A DNA stretch of 64,000 nt from Anaerolineales bacterium (GTDB lineage Bacteria > Chloroflexota > Anaerolineae > Anaerolineales > Villigracilaceae): assembly GCA_016789305.1 (NCBI GenBank), contig JAEURJ010000013.1:1-64000 (forward strand). The letters are read 5' to 3'. Made by a program: the position numbers and the translations under genes. The notes beneath the pieces are model-generated. The model saw only the letters and a list, made by a program, of their open reading frames with translations, was not told where the DNA came from and ran no database searches. Below are positions 7,007 to 14,875 of this stretch, one piece after another (the first letter of the stretch is position 1; each line of letters begins with the position of its first letter).

Positions 7007-9439
7007 TTACTGACGAATTCTCTCTCCTTTGGCATCCCACAACACAGCCTGCGCCACCTCAGCGCCGACCTGTTCGCCAAAACATTCGATTTCCAATTTT
7101 GTGCCTGCCTTTGCGTACTCCATGGGGAGGTACGCATAAGCAATGGACTTGTTCACTGAGTATCCAAACCCGCCCGAGGCCACCCAACTAATGAGCTTGT
7201 CTCCGGTGCGAATCGGTTCCTTGCCCATTACGATCGTGCGGTCATCATTTAAAGTAATCGTACATAATTTGCTCTTGATGCCTTCTGCTTTTTGCTTGAC
7301 CAACGCTTCCTTGCCAATGAAATTCGGTTTATCCAACTTCACCGCAAAGCCGAGGCCGGCTTCATAAGGTGTATAGTCCGGGGAAATCTCTCCGCTCCAA
7401 TAGCGATAACCCTTTTCAAGGCGCAAGGTGTCAATGGCTTTGTAGCCGCCTGCCACCAAACCCTCAGGTTGACCCGCCTCCCAAAGTGTGTCCCAGAGTC
7501 GCATGCCGTATTCCATCGGGCAGTAAAACTCCCAGCCAAGTTCACCAACATATGTGACGCGCGAAGCGATGACCGGGACATCGCCCACATTCATTCTCTT
7601 GGAAGTCATGTAGGGAAAGCCCGCATTCGAGACATCATCCATTGTTACTTTTTCGAGGATGGTTCGTGCCTTGGGCCCCCACATGCCGAGACAGGCATAA
7701 TTGGAGCTGACATCTTCGATGGTCACCGTGCCATCTTCCGGCATATTCAGTGAAAGCCAGGACATGTCATGTTGGCCGAATGCCGTACCAGTCACAATAA
7801 AGAAACGATTTTCTGCCAGGCGATTGACAGTGAAATCGCATTCGATGCCGCCGCGCTTGTTAAGGCATTGGGTGTAGGTGATGGAGCCAACCGGCTGATC
7901 CATTTCGTTGGCGCATACGTTGTTGAGGAACGCCAGCGCACCCGCTCCGCGCACCTCAAATTTGTTGAACGAAGTTTCATCAAAGAGACCGGCGTTCTCA
8001 CGAGTCATCAAATGTTCATGGCCGATGGCGCGGGACCAATTATGCCGCGACCAGCCGCGTGGTTCATGTCCGTGCGTGGCAACTTCTTCATACTTCTTGA
8101 ACCAGTTCGGGCGTTCCCATCCCATTTTTTCGCCGAAGTGACATCCGAGATCACGCAGACGGTAATAGGTGGGGGAGGTGCGCACGTTGCGCTTGGATAA
8201 TCTCTCCTCGCCAGGATAATGAATATCGTAATATTGGGTGTAGGTTTCGAAGGTGCGTGCACGGGCATATTCAAGGCTGTTGTAGTTTGGACCGAAGCGG
8301 CGCACATCGAGTCGCCACATGTCCCATTCAGGGCTTCCGTCCACGATCCATTCCGCCATCACCTTTCCAATGCCGCCAGCGCCGGCAAGGCCGTGCGCAC
8401 AGAAGGCACAAGCCACCCAGAAACCTTTGACCGATGTGGGGCCAAGCAAAAATTCGCCGTCGGGGGTAAAGCCTTCGGGCCCATTCAACAATAATTTAAC
8501 TTCAGCATCTTCAATTGCCGGTACGCGTCGAATGGAATTTTCCATGAGCGGGGTGAAGCGTTCCCAGTCCGGCGGCAGCAATTGAAATTTAAAATCCTTG
8601 GGAATGCCGTTCATACCGAAGGTCGCCGGCTGGCGTTCATATCCACCGGTGATCAAGCCGCCGACTTCTTCGCGCCAATATACCAATAGATCGGGGTCGC
8701 GCAGGTTGGGGAACTTGCTGGTCACACCTTCCATCGGTTTGGTCATGATGTACAGATGTGCCATCGGAATGACAGGCAGACTCAAGCCGACCATCTTTCC
8801 GATCTCACGTCCCCACATCCCCGAGGCATTGACCACGATCTCGGTCTTGATTGTGCCTTTATCGGTCACTACTTCACTGACGCGGCCGTTGGTTAAATTT
8901 ATTCTTTCAACAGTTGTGTTTGTGAATATTTTTGCGCCACGATTCCTGGCACCTATGGCAAGCGCGTTGGTCAAGCCAGTGGGATCAATGCTGCCGTCGT
9001 TTGGCGTGTATGCCGCGCCGAGCACCCCGTCCAAGGACATGAGAGGGAACATATCCTGCGCCTCTTTTGGCGAAATTAATTCCATGGGTACGCCAAAGGA
9101 ACGCGCCATCCCCACCAGCCGTTTGGTTTCTTCCATTCTTTCCGCTGAACAAGCCAGGCGGATGCCGCCAACTTCACGCCAGGATGTATCCTGCCCGGTT
9201 TCCGCTTTCAGACTGCGATACAAGTCTGTGCTGTAGTGCATCATACGAGTTAGGTTCGCATCGGAACGCATTTGACCCACCAGGCCTGCCGAGTGCCACG
9301 TGGAACCTGACGTCAGTTCGTGTTTTTCAAGAATGACTACATCCTTCCATCCGAGCTTTGTAAGATGATACGCGATGCTGGCACCGCCCACGCCGCCGCC
9401 GATGATGACCACTTGCGCTTGTGTTGGAAATTCAGACAT
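7007..9439 (-). CDS. FAD-dependent dimethylglycine/sarcosine dehydrogenase-like enzyme with GcvT domain (paralogue 1)
   Basis: An approximately 810-residue two-part enzyme. Residues 1-400 are a DAO-type FAD oxidoreductase with the dinucleotide fold VVIIGGGVGGASIAYHL, and STWHSAGL supplies the His that carries covalent FAD in mammalian dimethylglycine dehydrogenase. An FAO_M-like linker follows. Residues from about 430 form a GcvT/aminomethyltransferase domain with NKRGGIECDFTV (conserved Asp) and a C-terminal beta barrel. In the family, an N-methyl group is oxidised to an iminium and passed to tetrahydrofolate. The ATG at 9439 has GGAG upstream. A distant paralogue lies at 11322 on the other arm, so two successive demethylations are plausible. 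The substrate is inferred, not shown. Confidence 0.9.
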   Translation of the reverse strand: MSEFPTQAQVVIIGGGVGGASIAYHLTKLGWKDVVILEKHELTSGSTWHSAGLVGQMRSDANLTRMMHYSTDLYRSLKAETGQDTSWREVGGIRLACSAERMEETKRLVGMARSFGVPMELISPKEAQDMFPLMSLDGVLGAAYTPNDGSIDPTGLTNALAIGARNRGAKIFTNTTVERINLTNGRVSEVVTDKGTIKTEIVVNASGMWGREIGKMVGLSLPVIPMAHLYIMTKPMEGVTSKFPNLRDPDLLVYWREEVGGLITGGYERQPATFGMNGIPKDFKFQLLPPDWERFTPLMENSIRRVPAIEDAEVKLLLNGPEGFTPDGEFLLGPTSVKGFWVACAFCAHGLAGAGGIGKVMAEWIVDGSPEWDMWRLDVRRFGPNYNSLEYARARTFETYTQYYDIHYPGEERLSKRNVRTSPTYYRLRDLGCHFGEKMGWERPNWFKKYEEVATHGHEPRGWSRHNWSRAIGHEHLMTRENAGLFDETSFNKFEVRGAGALAFLNNVCANEMDQPVGSITYTQCLNKRGGIECDFTVNRLAENRFFIVTGTAFGQHDMSWLSLNMPEDGTVTIEDVSSNYACLGMWGPKARTILEKVTMDDVSNAGFPYMTSKRMNVGDVPVIASRVTYVGELGWEFYCPMEYGMRLWDTLWEAGQPEGLVAGGYKAIDTLRLEKGYRYWSGEISPDYTPYEAGLGFAVKLDKPNFIGKEALVKQKAEGIKSKLCTITLNDDRTIVMGKEPIRTGDKLISWVASGGFGYSVNKSIAYAYLPMEYAKAGTKLEIECFGEQVGAEVAQAVLWDAKGERIRQ

Positions 9440-9484
9440 GTGCTTCAATCTCCTGGGTTGGGAGTATGTGCTCCACAAAATTGA

Positions 9485-9510
9485 AAAGGTATTGCACTGG
9501 CAATACCTTT
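9485..9510 (-). terminator. Probable rho-independent terminator of the CBS gene
   Basis: A perfect 11-bp stem AAAGGTATTGC / GCAATACCTTT (9485-9495 with 9500-9510) with a 4-nt loop is followed in the minus direction by TTTTCAATTTT. It lies 18 bp after the CBS-gene stop and separates that gene from the flavoprotein gene. Confidence 0.65.
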
Positions 9511-9528
9511 AAGTTCACAGCTTTTGCT

Positions 9529-10338
9529 TTACTTTTGCCAGACGGAGTCTGGCATTGCCATTTCAGCCACGATATCAAATGTGGAGAGGGCGCCGAGCGG
9601 GAATGCATCTGGGTCGTTTTTGTCGATGACAACGAGTCTGTGATGATGATTCTGGATCAACATATCGGCGGCTTCACGCAGGCTTGCGTTGATGTCGATG
9701 GTCAGCGCAGGATGCATCACGTCACGAACGATCAGTTTTTCGCCGACGCCTTCTTTTACAAAACGAAGCAGATCGTACCCGCTGACCACGCCAAGAATTT
9801 TACCCTTCACGTCCACCACCAATACAGAGCGCCAACCGGCGGAGGTCATTGCGCGTGCTGCCGATGCAACGGATGTTTTTCCGCGGCATACCAAAATCGC
9901 GTCGGACATTACATCGCCAACCGTGTCGCGTTTGGATTTGATTTCACCGGCAATGCTGGCGACGAAATCGGAAAGGGAAATAATACCAACAGGCTTTTCA
10001 TTTTCAGTGACCAGCAAGCGGCTGATCCTCTTTTCGATGAACTCGTCAACCGCCACAGAGAGGGGAATGTTTGCTTCGATGGAATCAACCGGATGCGACA
10101 TCAGATCCGCGGCGGTTAACTTTCGCATGATCGTCAGGCTTTCGGAGTCCGAAGAAAGCCATTCGCCGGCCATTAAGTCCAGGTCAGTGATCACCCCCAG
10201 GATGCGACCATCGCGATCCGCCACAAATAACGCATGAACCTGATGTTGATCGAGCAACACTGCAACCTGACCCAGTGTGGCGGTCGGTTTGCAGGTAATG
10301 ATCCCGGGATGCATTAGGTCTTTGACAAGTTTTGTCAC
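9529..10338 (-). CDS. Tetra-CBS-domain protein
   Basis: The 269-residue protein consists of four CBS motifs in two Bateman pairs. Each starts with a V-x-D-x-M-H/S-x segment: VKDLMHPG, AADLMSHP, VGDVMSDA and VRDVMHPA, followed by strands such as ALFVADRDGRILGVIT. CBS pairs bind adenosine ligands and act as energy or redox sensors. No catalytic or DNA-binding domain is attached, so it probably acts on a partner protein. The start is a GTG with GGAG 5 nt upstream. The last codons, around DSVW, lie in a perfect palindrome (9536-9554). It is divergent from the DeoR regulator and its promoter shares a -35 element with that gene. Confidence 0.88.
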   Translation of the reverse strand: MTKLVKDLMHPGIITCKPTATLGQVAVLLDQHQVHALFVADRDGRILGVITDLDLMAGEWLSSDSESLTIMRKLTAADLMSHPVDSIEANIPLSVAVDEFIEKRISRLLVTENEKPVGIISLSDFVASIAGEIKSKRDTVGDVMSDAILVCRGKTSVASAARAMTSAGWRSVLVVDVKGKILGVVSGYDLLRFVKEGVGEKLIVRDVMHPALTIDINASLREAADMLIQNHHHRLVVIDKNDPDAFPLGALSTFDIVAEMAMPDSVWQK

Positions 10339-10363
10339 AAGGACTCCGTTTCAAAAAAAATAA

Positions 10364-10417
10364 AACCGCGAAGAACTCCAGAAATTTATTCTCTTGGGTC
10401 TTCGCGGCGTGCTTTGC
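10364..10417. repeat. CGCGAAGA-type intergenic repeat, copy A
   Basis: CCGCGAAGA and TCTTCGCGG form a 9-bp stem around an AT-rich loop. Then comes CGTGCTTTGC. A related copy at 51169 shares ACCGCGAAGA, TCTTCGCG and CGTGCTTTGC. Here it lies in the predicted 5' UTR of the CBS gene. Confidence 0.5.
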
Positions 10418-10433
10418 CTGAAGGAATGACCAA

Positions 10434-10462
10434 ATTATAATGAAAAAATCAAAAACTTGCAA
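10434..10462 (-). promoter_or_regulatory. Sigma70-type promoter of the CBS gene
   Basis: Minus strand: -35 TTGCAA (10457-10462), 17-nt spacer, -10 TATAAT (10434-10439). The -35 hexamer is self-complementary and is also the -35 of the opposite promoter. The predicted 5' UTR is about 90 nt and contains the repeat at 10364-10417. Confidence 0.65.
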
Positions 10463-10485
10463 ATTCCTTCAAATTCTTATATAAT
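10457..10485 (+). promoter_or_regulatory. Sigma70-type promoter of the DeoR regulator, near-leaderless
   Basis: Plus strand: -35 TTGCAA (10457-10462), 17-nt spacer, -10 TATAAT (10480-10485). The ATG of the regulator begins at 10493, 8 nt after the -10, so the expected transcript starts at or within a few nt of the start codon. Confidence 0.7.
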
Positions 10486-10492
10486 CTTCCAA

Positions 10493-11287
10493 ATGGGTAA
10501 ACCCCTTATACCGGCTCAACGACGTGAGCGAATTCAGGAATATCTGGCAGTTCATCAAATCGCCCGCACGGTTGATTTGTGTAATTTGTTGGAAACTTCC
10601 GAAGCCACGGTTCGCCGCGATTTGGAATGGCTGGAGCAAAAGGGAATTCTCGAACGTACGCACGGGGGCGCGATCTTAAGTCAGCGTGTGATCTTTGAGC
10701 AGGAATATCAACAGCGCGCACAACATTATCCCGACGAAAAAAGACGCATTGGTGAACTCGCCGCTTCGCTGATCGAAGAAGGCGATATTGTTTTCATCAA
10801 CAGCGGAACAACGGCCACACAAGTTCTTCAACACATTCGGCGCGATTCGCGCATCACGGTTTTTACGAACAATGTAAACGCCGCTTTGGAACTCGGTGAT
10901 CCGGGCTTTCACTACTATTTGACCGGCGGCGAATTCCAGTCACGTTCCAACTCTTTGGCGGGCCGCTTCGCGCTGGACAATTTGAATCTGGTCTATGCCA
11001 ATAAGGTGATTCTTGGCGTCGACGGTGTTTCCTTAAAGCACGGCTGCACCGTTCCGACCAATGTGGAGGCCGAAGTTGTTCGCAAGATGATCGAACGCAC
11101 CAAGGGACAGATCATCGTTGTTGCCGATCACAGCAAGTGGGGTGCGGTGTCCAACTTTCCCGTGGCGAGCATCGATGAGGTGGATAAGCTTGTTACCGAT
11201 GAAGGATTTGGCAAGTCTGCGATTGAAGACCTCAAAGAACACTCTGTGGAAGTTTTAATAGCCAGCAATGCAATTGAAATTGCATAA
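10493..11287 (+). CDS. DeoR/GlpR-family transcriptional regulator
   Basis: About 264 residues. The N-terminal winged helix-turn-helix includes RRERIQEYL and TSEATVRRDLEWLEQKGILERTHGG, the DeoR signature. The C-terminal DeoRC sensor domain has NSGTTATQVL and ILGVDGVS and binds sugar phosphates in this family. The ATG at 10493 starts the conserved region; no Shine-Dalgarno lies before it, in line with the near-leaderless promoter. It sits between the two arms of the island and is the obvious candidate to repress one or both. The effector is likely a phosphorylated intermediate made by the nearby kinase, aldolase or phosphatase enzymes (inference). Confidence 0.92.
   Translation: MGKPLIPAQRRERIQEYLAVHQIARTVDLCNLLETSEATVRRDLEWLEQKGILERTHGGAILSQRVIFEQEYQQRAQHYPDEKRRIGELAASLIEEGDIVFINSGTTATQVLQHIRRDSRITVFTNNVNAALELGDPGFHYYLTGGEFQSRSNSLAGRFALDNLNLVYANKVILGVDGVSLKHGCTVPTNVEAEVVRKMIERTKGQIIVVADHSKWGAVSNFPVASIDEVDKLVTDEGFGKSAIEDLKEHSVEVLIASNAIEIA
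11268..11285. promoter_or_regulatory. 18-bp palindrome at the 3' end of the DeoR gene
   Basis: ATGCAATTGAAATTGCAT has perfect 8-bp arms around GA. It overlaps the end of the regulator gene and lies 37 bp before the second flavoprotein gene, so it may be an operator or an intercistronic hairpin. Confidence 0.4.
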
Positions 11288-11321
11288 GACATTAAACCCA
11301 TAATCAACAGGTGAAATCGAA

Positions 11322-13751
11322 ATGAAGGATCAGGCACAGATTGTCGTCATTGGCGGTGGTATTTATGGGGCACAGGTTGCGTATCATCTTGCAAAGAACG
11401 GGCGCAAGGATGTTGTGATCATCGAAAAAGGGGAAATTGCCAGCGGCGAATCGTCTCACGCGGCGGGACTTGTTACTCAGTTTGCGACATCCCAGGCCAT
11501 GTTGAAGTTCCGCATGTACAGCATTGAGTTATATAGTGAGTTGGGTTTGTTTAATCATGTCGGCAGTCTGCGCGTGGCTTCCAGCAAAGAGCAGTTGCTT
11601 GAAATGGAAAGGAGCGTCAGCCGCGCCAAGGCCTTGGGATTGGATTGTGAGATCATTTCGCCTGACGAAGCCTTGAAGGTGATGCCGCAAATTTCCAAGA
11701 AGGATTTGTACGGTGGAATCTACCTTCCACGCGACGGGCAGCTGGACCCATATACTGTTACCACTTCCATGGCGCGTTTTGCGAAAGAGTTGGGCGTGGA
11801 AATCTACACCAACACCCGCGTGACCGGAATCAAACTGTCAGCGAAGGGGGATGTTCAATCGGTGGTGACAGACAAAGGCGAGATCCGATGCGAGATCGTT
11901 GTCAACGCCGCGGGAATGTGGGCGCCGCGTATCGCTGCCATGGCCGGCTTGCATATCCCAACGACTCCGGTCGATCATCAACATATCGCCTTGCGCGCCG
12001 TCCCAGGGCATGAATTTTCGGCGGATACTCCCTGTCTGCGCGATCCGGATAATTTAGTTTATATGCGTCAGGAGCAGGGTGGTTTAGTAATTGGTGGATA
12101 CGAGCCGAAGCCCTTGCCGCGCTGGATCGATGGCACGCCGTGGGAACACGGCAGCAAGAGTTTTCCCGGTGATTTCGATCAGTTTGAGATGTTGTTGGAA
12201 GGCGCAATTCGTCGGCTGCCGTTTCTGGATCAAGCAGGCATTATTACGCTGGTTCGCCATCCAGGTGCATACACACCGGACTGTCAACCATTGCTTGGGC
12301 CGATGGCAGGTGCACGCGGCATGTGGATCATGGCGGGCATGTCATTGAATGGGTATGGCGGCGCGGGGGGCATGGGCAAGTTAATGGCAGAGTGGATCAT
12401 CGATGGTGAAGCACCGATGGATGTATATGGTTATCGTGCTACGCGATTTGGCAATTATTATAATGACCCGGTTTATGCCGCCGAACGCACTGTGGAAAGC
12501 GTGAAATATTACTATCGCATGAAGTTCCCGCACGATGAGCATGAAACAGCACGGCCTCATCGTGTAAGCCCTGTGCATTTTCGTTTGATGGAAAACGGCG
12601 CGGTCTTTGGCGAAAAATTTGGCTGGGAACGCGTTAATTATTTCCAACCTGGTAAAGAGTCCCGCCGCATGGGCGAGGATCAACGTCAATGGGGGTGGGC
12701 CAAGCCGCCGTTCTTCGAGCGCCTGGGTGCGGAGCACGCAGCTACGCGTGAACGTGTGACCTTGTTTGACCTGACGTCCTTTGGAAAGGTTGAAGTGAAG
12801 GGGCCGGGTGCGCTGCCTTTATTACAACGATTGACGGATAGTGATGTCAACAAGCCGGTCGGCAGTGCAGTGTACACGCAGTTTTTGAATTCGCGTGGTG
12901 GAATCGAATCTGATTTAACCGTCACTCGTTTGGGTCAAGATCATTTCTGGGTGATCACCGGTTCTGGTTTCATCGGCAATGATCTGGCTCGCATTGAAAT
13001 GCATGTGGACGAAAACGATGGTGAAGTATCCATCCGCGATATCACACGCGATTATGCGTGTCTCGCATTGTGGGGGCCGAAAGCCCGGGCGGTTTTGGAA
13101 AAAATTACATCGAGCGATGTGTCGAATGCAGCACATCCGTATTTGATCACCAGGCCGATCAACATCAACGGCACGAAAGTCTATGCACAGCGCGTAAGCT
13201 ATGCGGGCGAGTTGGGCTGGGAGTTGTACATCCCGAACAACCGTGCCACGCCGGTGTGGGATCTGCTCATGGAAGCCGGCAAGGAGTTTGGCATCGAGGT
13301 GGGCGGTTATAAAGTATTGGAAGGTTTGCGTCTTGAAAAAGGATTTCGTTATTTCACCACCGATTTAACTCCGTCCGAGACTCCCTATGAAGCCGGGCTT
13401 GGTTTCTGTGTCCATCTCGATAAGGGAGATTTCATCGGGCGCGATGCTTTGATCAAGCAAAAAGCCGAAGGCGTGAAGCGGAAACTCTGTACGCTTGTAT
13501 TAATCGACGGTGATGATTTCACTCAAATTTACGGCGGCGAAGCGATTTATCATGAAGGCAAAGTTTTGACCCGTGTCCGCAGCGGTGGATATGGCTTCAC
13601 CCTTAAGAAGAATATCCTGTATGCCTATCTGCCCATAGAATTAGCGAAACAAGGCAACCGCTTCACCATTGACCTGATTGAAGGCCGTCGTGAAGCGGAA
13701 GTGACTCCCCCTGTGTTATTCGATCCGAAAGGCGAACGCGCGCGTGCCTAA
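11322..13751 (+). CDS. FAD-dependent dimethylglycine/sarcosine dehydrogenase-like enzyme with GcvT domain (paralogue 2)
   Basis: An 809-residue paralogue of the enzyme at 7007-9439 with the same layout. It has FAD fold VVIGGGIYGAQVAYHL, the SSHAAGL motif keeping the FAD-linking His, an FAO_M-type linker, then a GcvT-type folate domain with NSRGGIESDLTV and a C-terminal barrel. AGGTGA precedes the ATG. The two copies have clearly diverged (STWHSAGL versus SSHAAGL, for example), which suggests different substrates rather than a recent duplication. It overlaps the PfkB-like gene by 8 bp and heads the plus-strand run of catabolic genes. Confidence 0.9.
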   Translation: MKDQAQIVVIGGGIYGAQVAYHLAKNGRKDVVIIEKGEIASGESSHAAGLVTQFATSQAMLKFRMYSIELYSELGLFNHVGSLRVASSKEQLLEMERSVSRAKALGLDCEIISPDEALKVMPQISKKDLYGGIYLPRDGQLDPYTVTTSMARFAKELGVEIYTNTRVTGIKLSAKGDVQSVVTDKGEIRCEIVVNAAGMWAPRIAAMAGLHIPTTPVDHQHIALRAVPGHEFSADTPCLRDPDNLVYMRQEQGGLVIGGYEPKPLPRWIDGTPWEHGSKSFPGDFDQFEMLLEGAIRRLPFLDQAGIITLVRHPGAYTPDCQPLLGPMAGARGMWIMAGMSLNGYGGAGGMGKLMAEWIIDGEAPMDVYGYRATRFGNYYNDPVYAAERTVESVKYYYRMKFPHDEHETARPHRVSPVHFRLMENGAVFGEKFGWERVNYFQPGKESRRMGEDQRQWGWAKPPFFERLGAEHAATRERVTLFDLTSFGKVEVKGPGALPLLQRLTDSDVNKPVGSAVYTQFLNSRGGIESDLTVTRLGQDHFWVITGSGFIGNDLARIEMHVDENDGEVSIRDITRDYACLALWGPKARAVLEKITSSDVSNAAHPYLITRPININGTKVYAQRVSYAGELGWELYIPNNRATPVWDLLMEAGKEFGIEVGGYKVLEGLRLEKGFRYFTTDLTPSETPYEAGLGFCVHLDKGDFIGRDALIKQKAEGVKRKLCTLVLIDGDDFTQIYGGEAIYHEGKVLTRVRSGGYGFTLKKNILYAYLPIELAKQGNRFTIDLIEGRREAEVTPPVLFDPKGERARA

Positions 13752-14841
13752 CTCAAAAACGCAATCTTTGGCTTATATTGGCTTTGGGATGCTCACGCCT
13801 GTGTACATCATGGCGTTGGATAAACTCCCAAAGCACAATACCGGTGCGGTCGTTCATCAGGTCAGTGAATATGTCTATGACGACGCTGCGATCATTGCGT
13901 GTAATCTGAGCCAATGGAATGTCCCTGCCGGCATGATCGGAACTTCTGTAGGGGACGATCTGTTGGGTCATCATGTTGCCGATACCTTGAGCGAACTGGG
14001 CGTGCAAGGCAAGATTCGTTTTACGAAGAAATATAAAACACCGCTTGAAGTGAATGTCTCGGATAAAAAAGGAGCGCGCACCTACTTTTGGCAGCGCTCC
14101 GAGGAAATCCTCGGCACATTGGACACTACTGATCTTTCGTTGATCAAAAAATCAAAATTGCTGTATGTAGATTGGTACGATGGCGATGTTCACATCCTGC
14201 GTGCCATGAAAGAGGCTCATCGGCAGGGTGTTCCCGTATTCCTGAATTTTGAACATGGGCACAAAAATCCTGAATTATTGAAGAAATATTCCGGTCTTGT
14301 CACGATCTGTCAGGCAGTGACCGATGCCGCGCAAATCGGAAAAAAACAAGCCATGCTTTCAGTGGCGCGTAAATTGTTCAATTCGGGAATCAAGACGGCT
14401 ATTATTACGATGGCAAGTCAGGGTTGCATGGTGGTCCAAGGGGATGAGATTATTCGAGTCTATGCGCCGAAGGTGAAGGCTGTGGATGGATCCGGTGCCG
14501 GGGCGACATTCTCTTCGGGATATATCTACGGATACCTTCAAGGTTGGAGCCTTGAAGCATCTGTGCGTTTTGCCATTGCGGCAGCCTCTCTCAAAGTGAC
14601 CCGCTCCGGTTTACAGATGTTTCCCGTTAAGGAGATCAAAGCTCTGGCCACGCAACTACGCGTGGAGCGAATGGAATATCGGGATGATCAATTTGTGAAG
14701 ATCAAGCAGTTATTTAAGTTGCCGGAAGATAATCCGCTGATGGATAATGCATTGGTGAAGGAAGGACGCAAGCTGGCGGAAAGACTTTTACCGAAAAAGA
14801 AGGACGATCGCAAGAAGATCAAACGGTCTTTGGTTGAGTAG
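13744..14841 (+). CDS. PfkB-family protein lacking the catalytic Asp
   Basis: A ribokinase-fold protein of 365 residues. The second PfkB signature is present but reads VDGSGAGATFSSG instead of the usual D-T-x-G-A-G-D-x-F, so the catalytic base Asp is Ala at residue 254 (codon GCG at 14503). The first, glycine-rich substrate motif is also degenerate (YDDAAIIACNLSQW). The C-terminus has a basic tail, KKKDDRKKIKR. The start is GTG inside the end of the preceding gene (8-bp overlap), showing tight coupling. It may be a non-catalytic sensor, a kinase with altered chemistry, or a substrate-binding partner for its neighbours. Membership of the fold is firm; activity is doubtful. Confidence 0.85.
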   Translation: MPNSKTQSLAYIGFGMLTPVYIMALDKLPKHNTGAVVHQVSEYVYDDAAIIACNLSQWNVPAGMIGTSVGDDLLGHHVADTLSELGVQGKIRFTKKYKTPLEVNVSDKKGARTYFWQRSEEILGTLDTTDLSLIKKSKLLYVDWYDGDVHILRAMKEAHRQGVPVFLNFEHGHKNPELLKKYSGLVTICQAVTDAAQIGKKQAMLSVARKLFNSGIKTAIITMASQGCMVVQGDEIIRVYAPKVKAVDGSGAGATFSSGYIYGYLQGWSLEASVRFAIAAASLKVTRSGLQMFPVKEIKALATQLRVERMEYRDDQFVKIKQLFKLPEDNPLMDNALVKEGRKLAERLLPKKKDDRKKIKRSLVE

Positions 14842-14875
14842 TTAAACAACATTTATCAATAAGAGGATGTGAATC

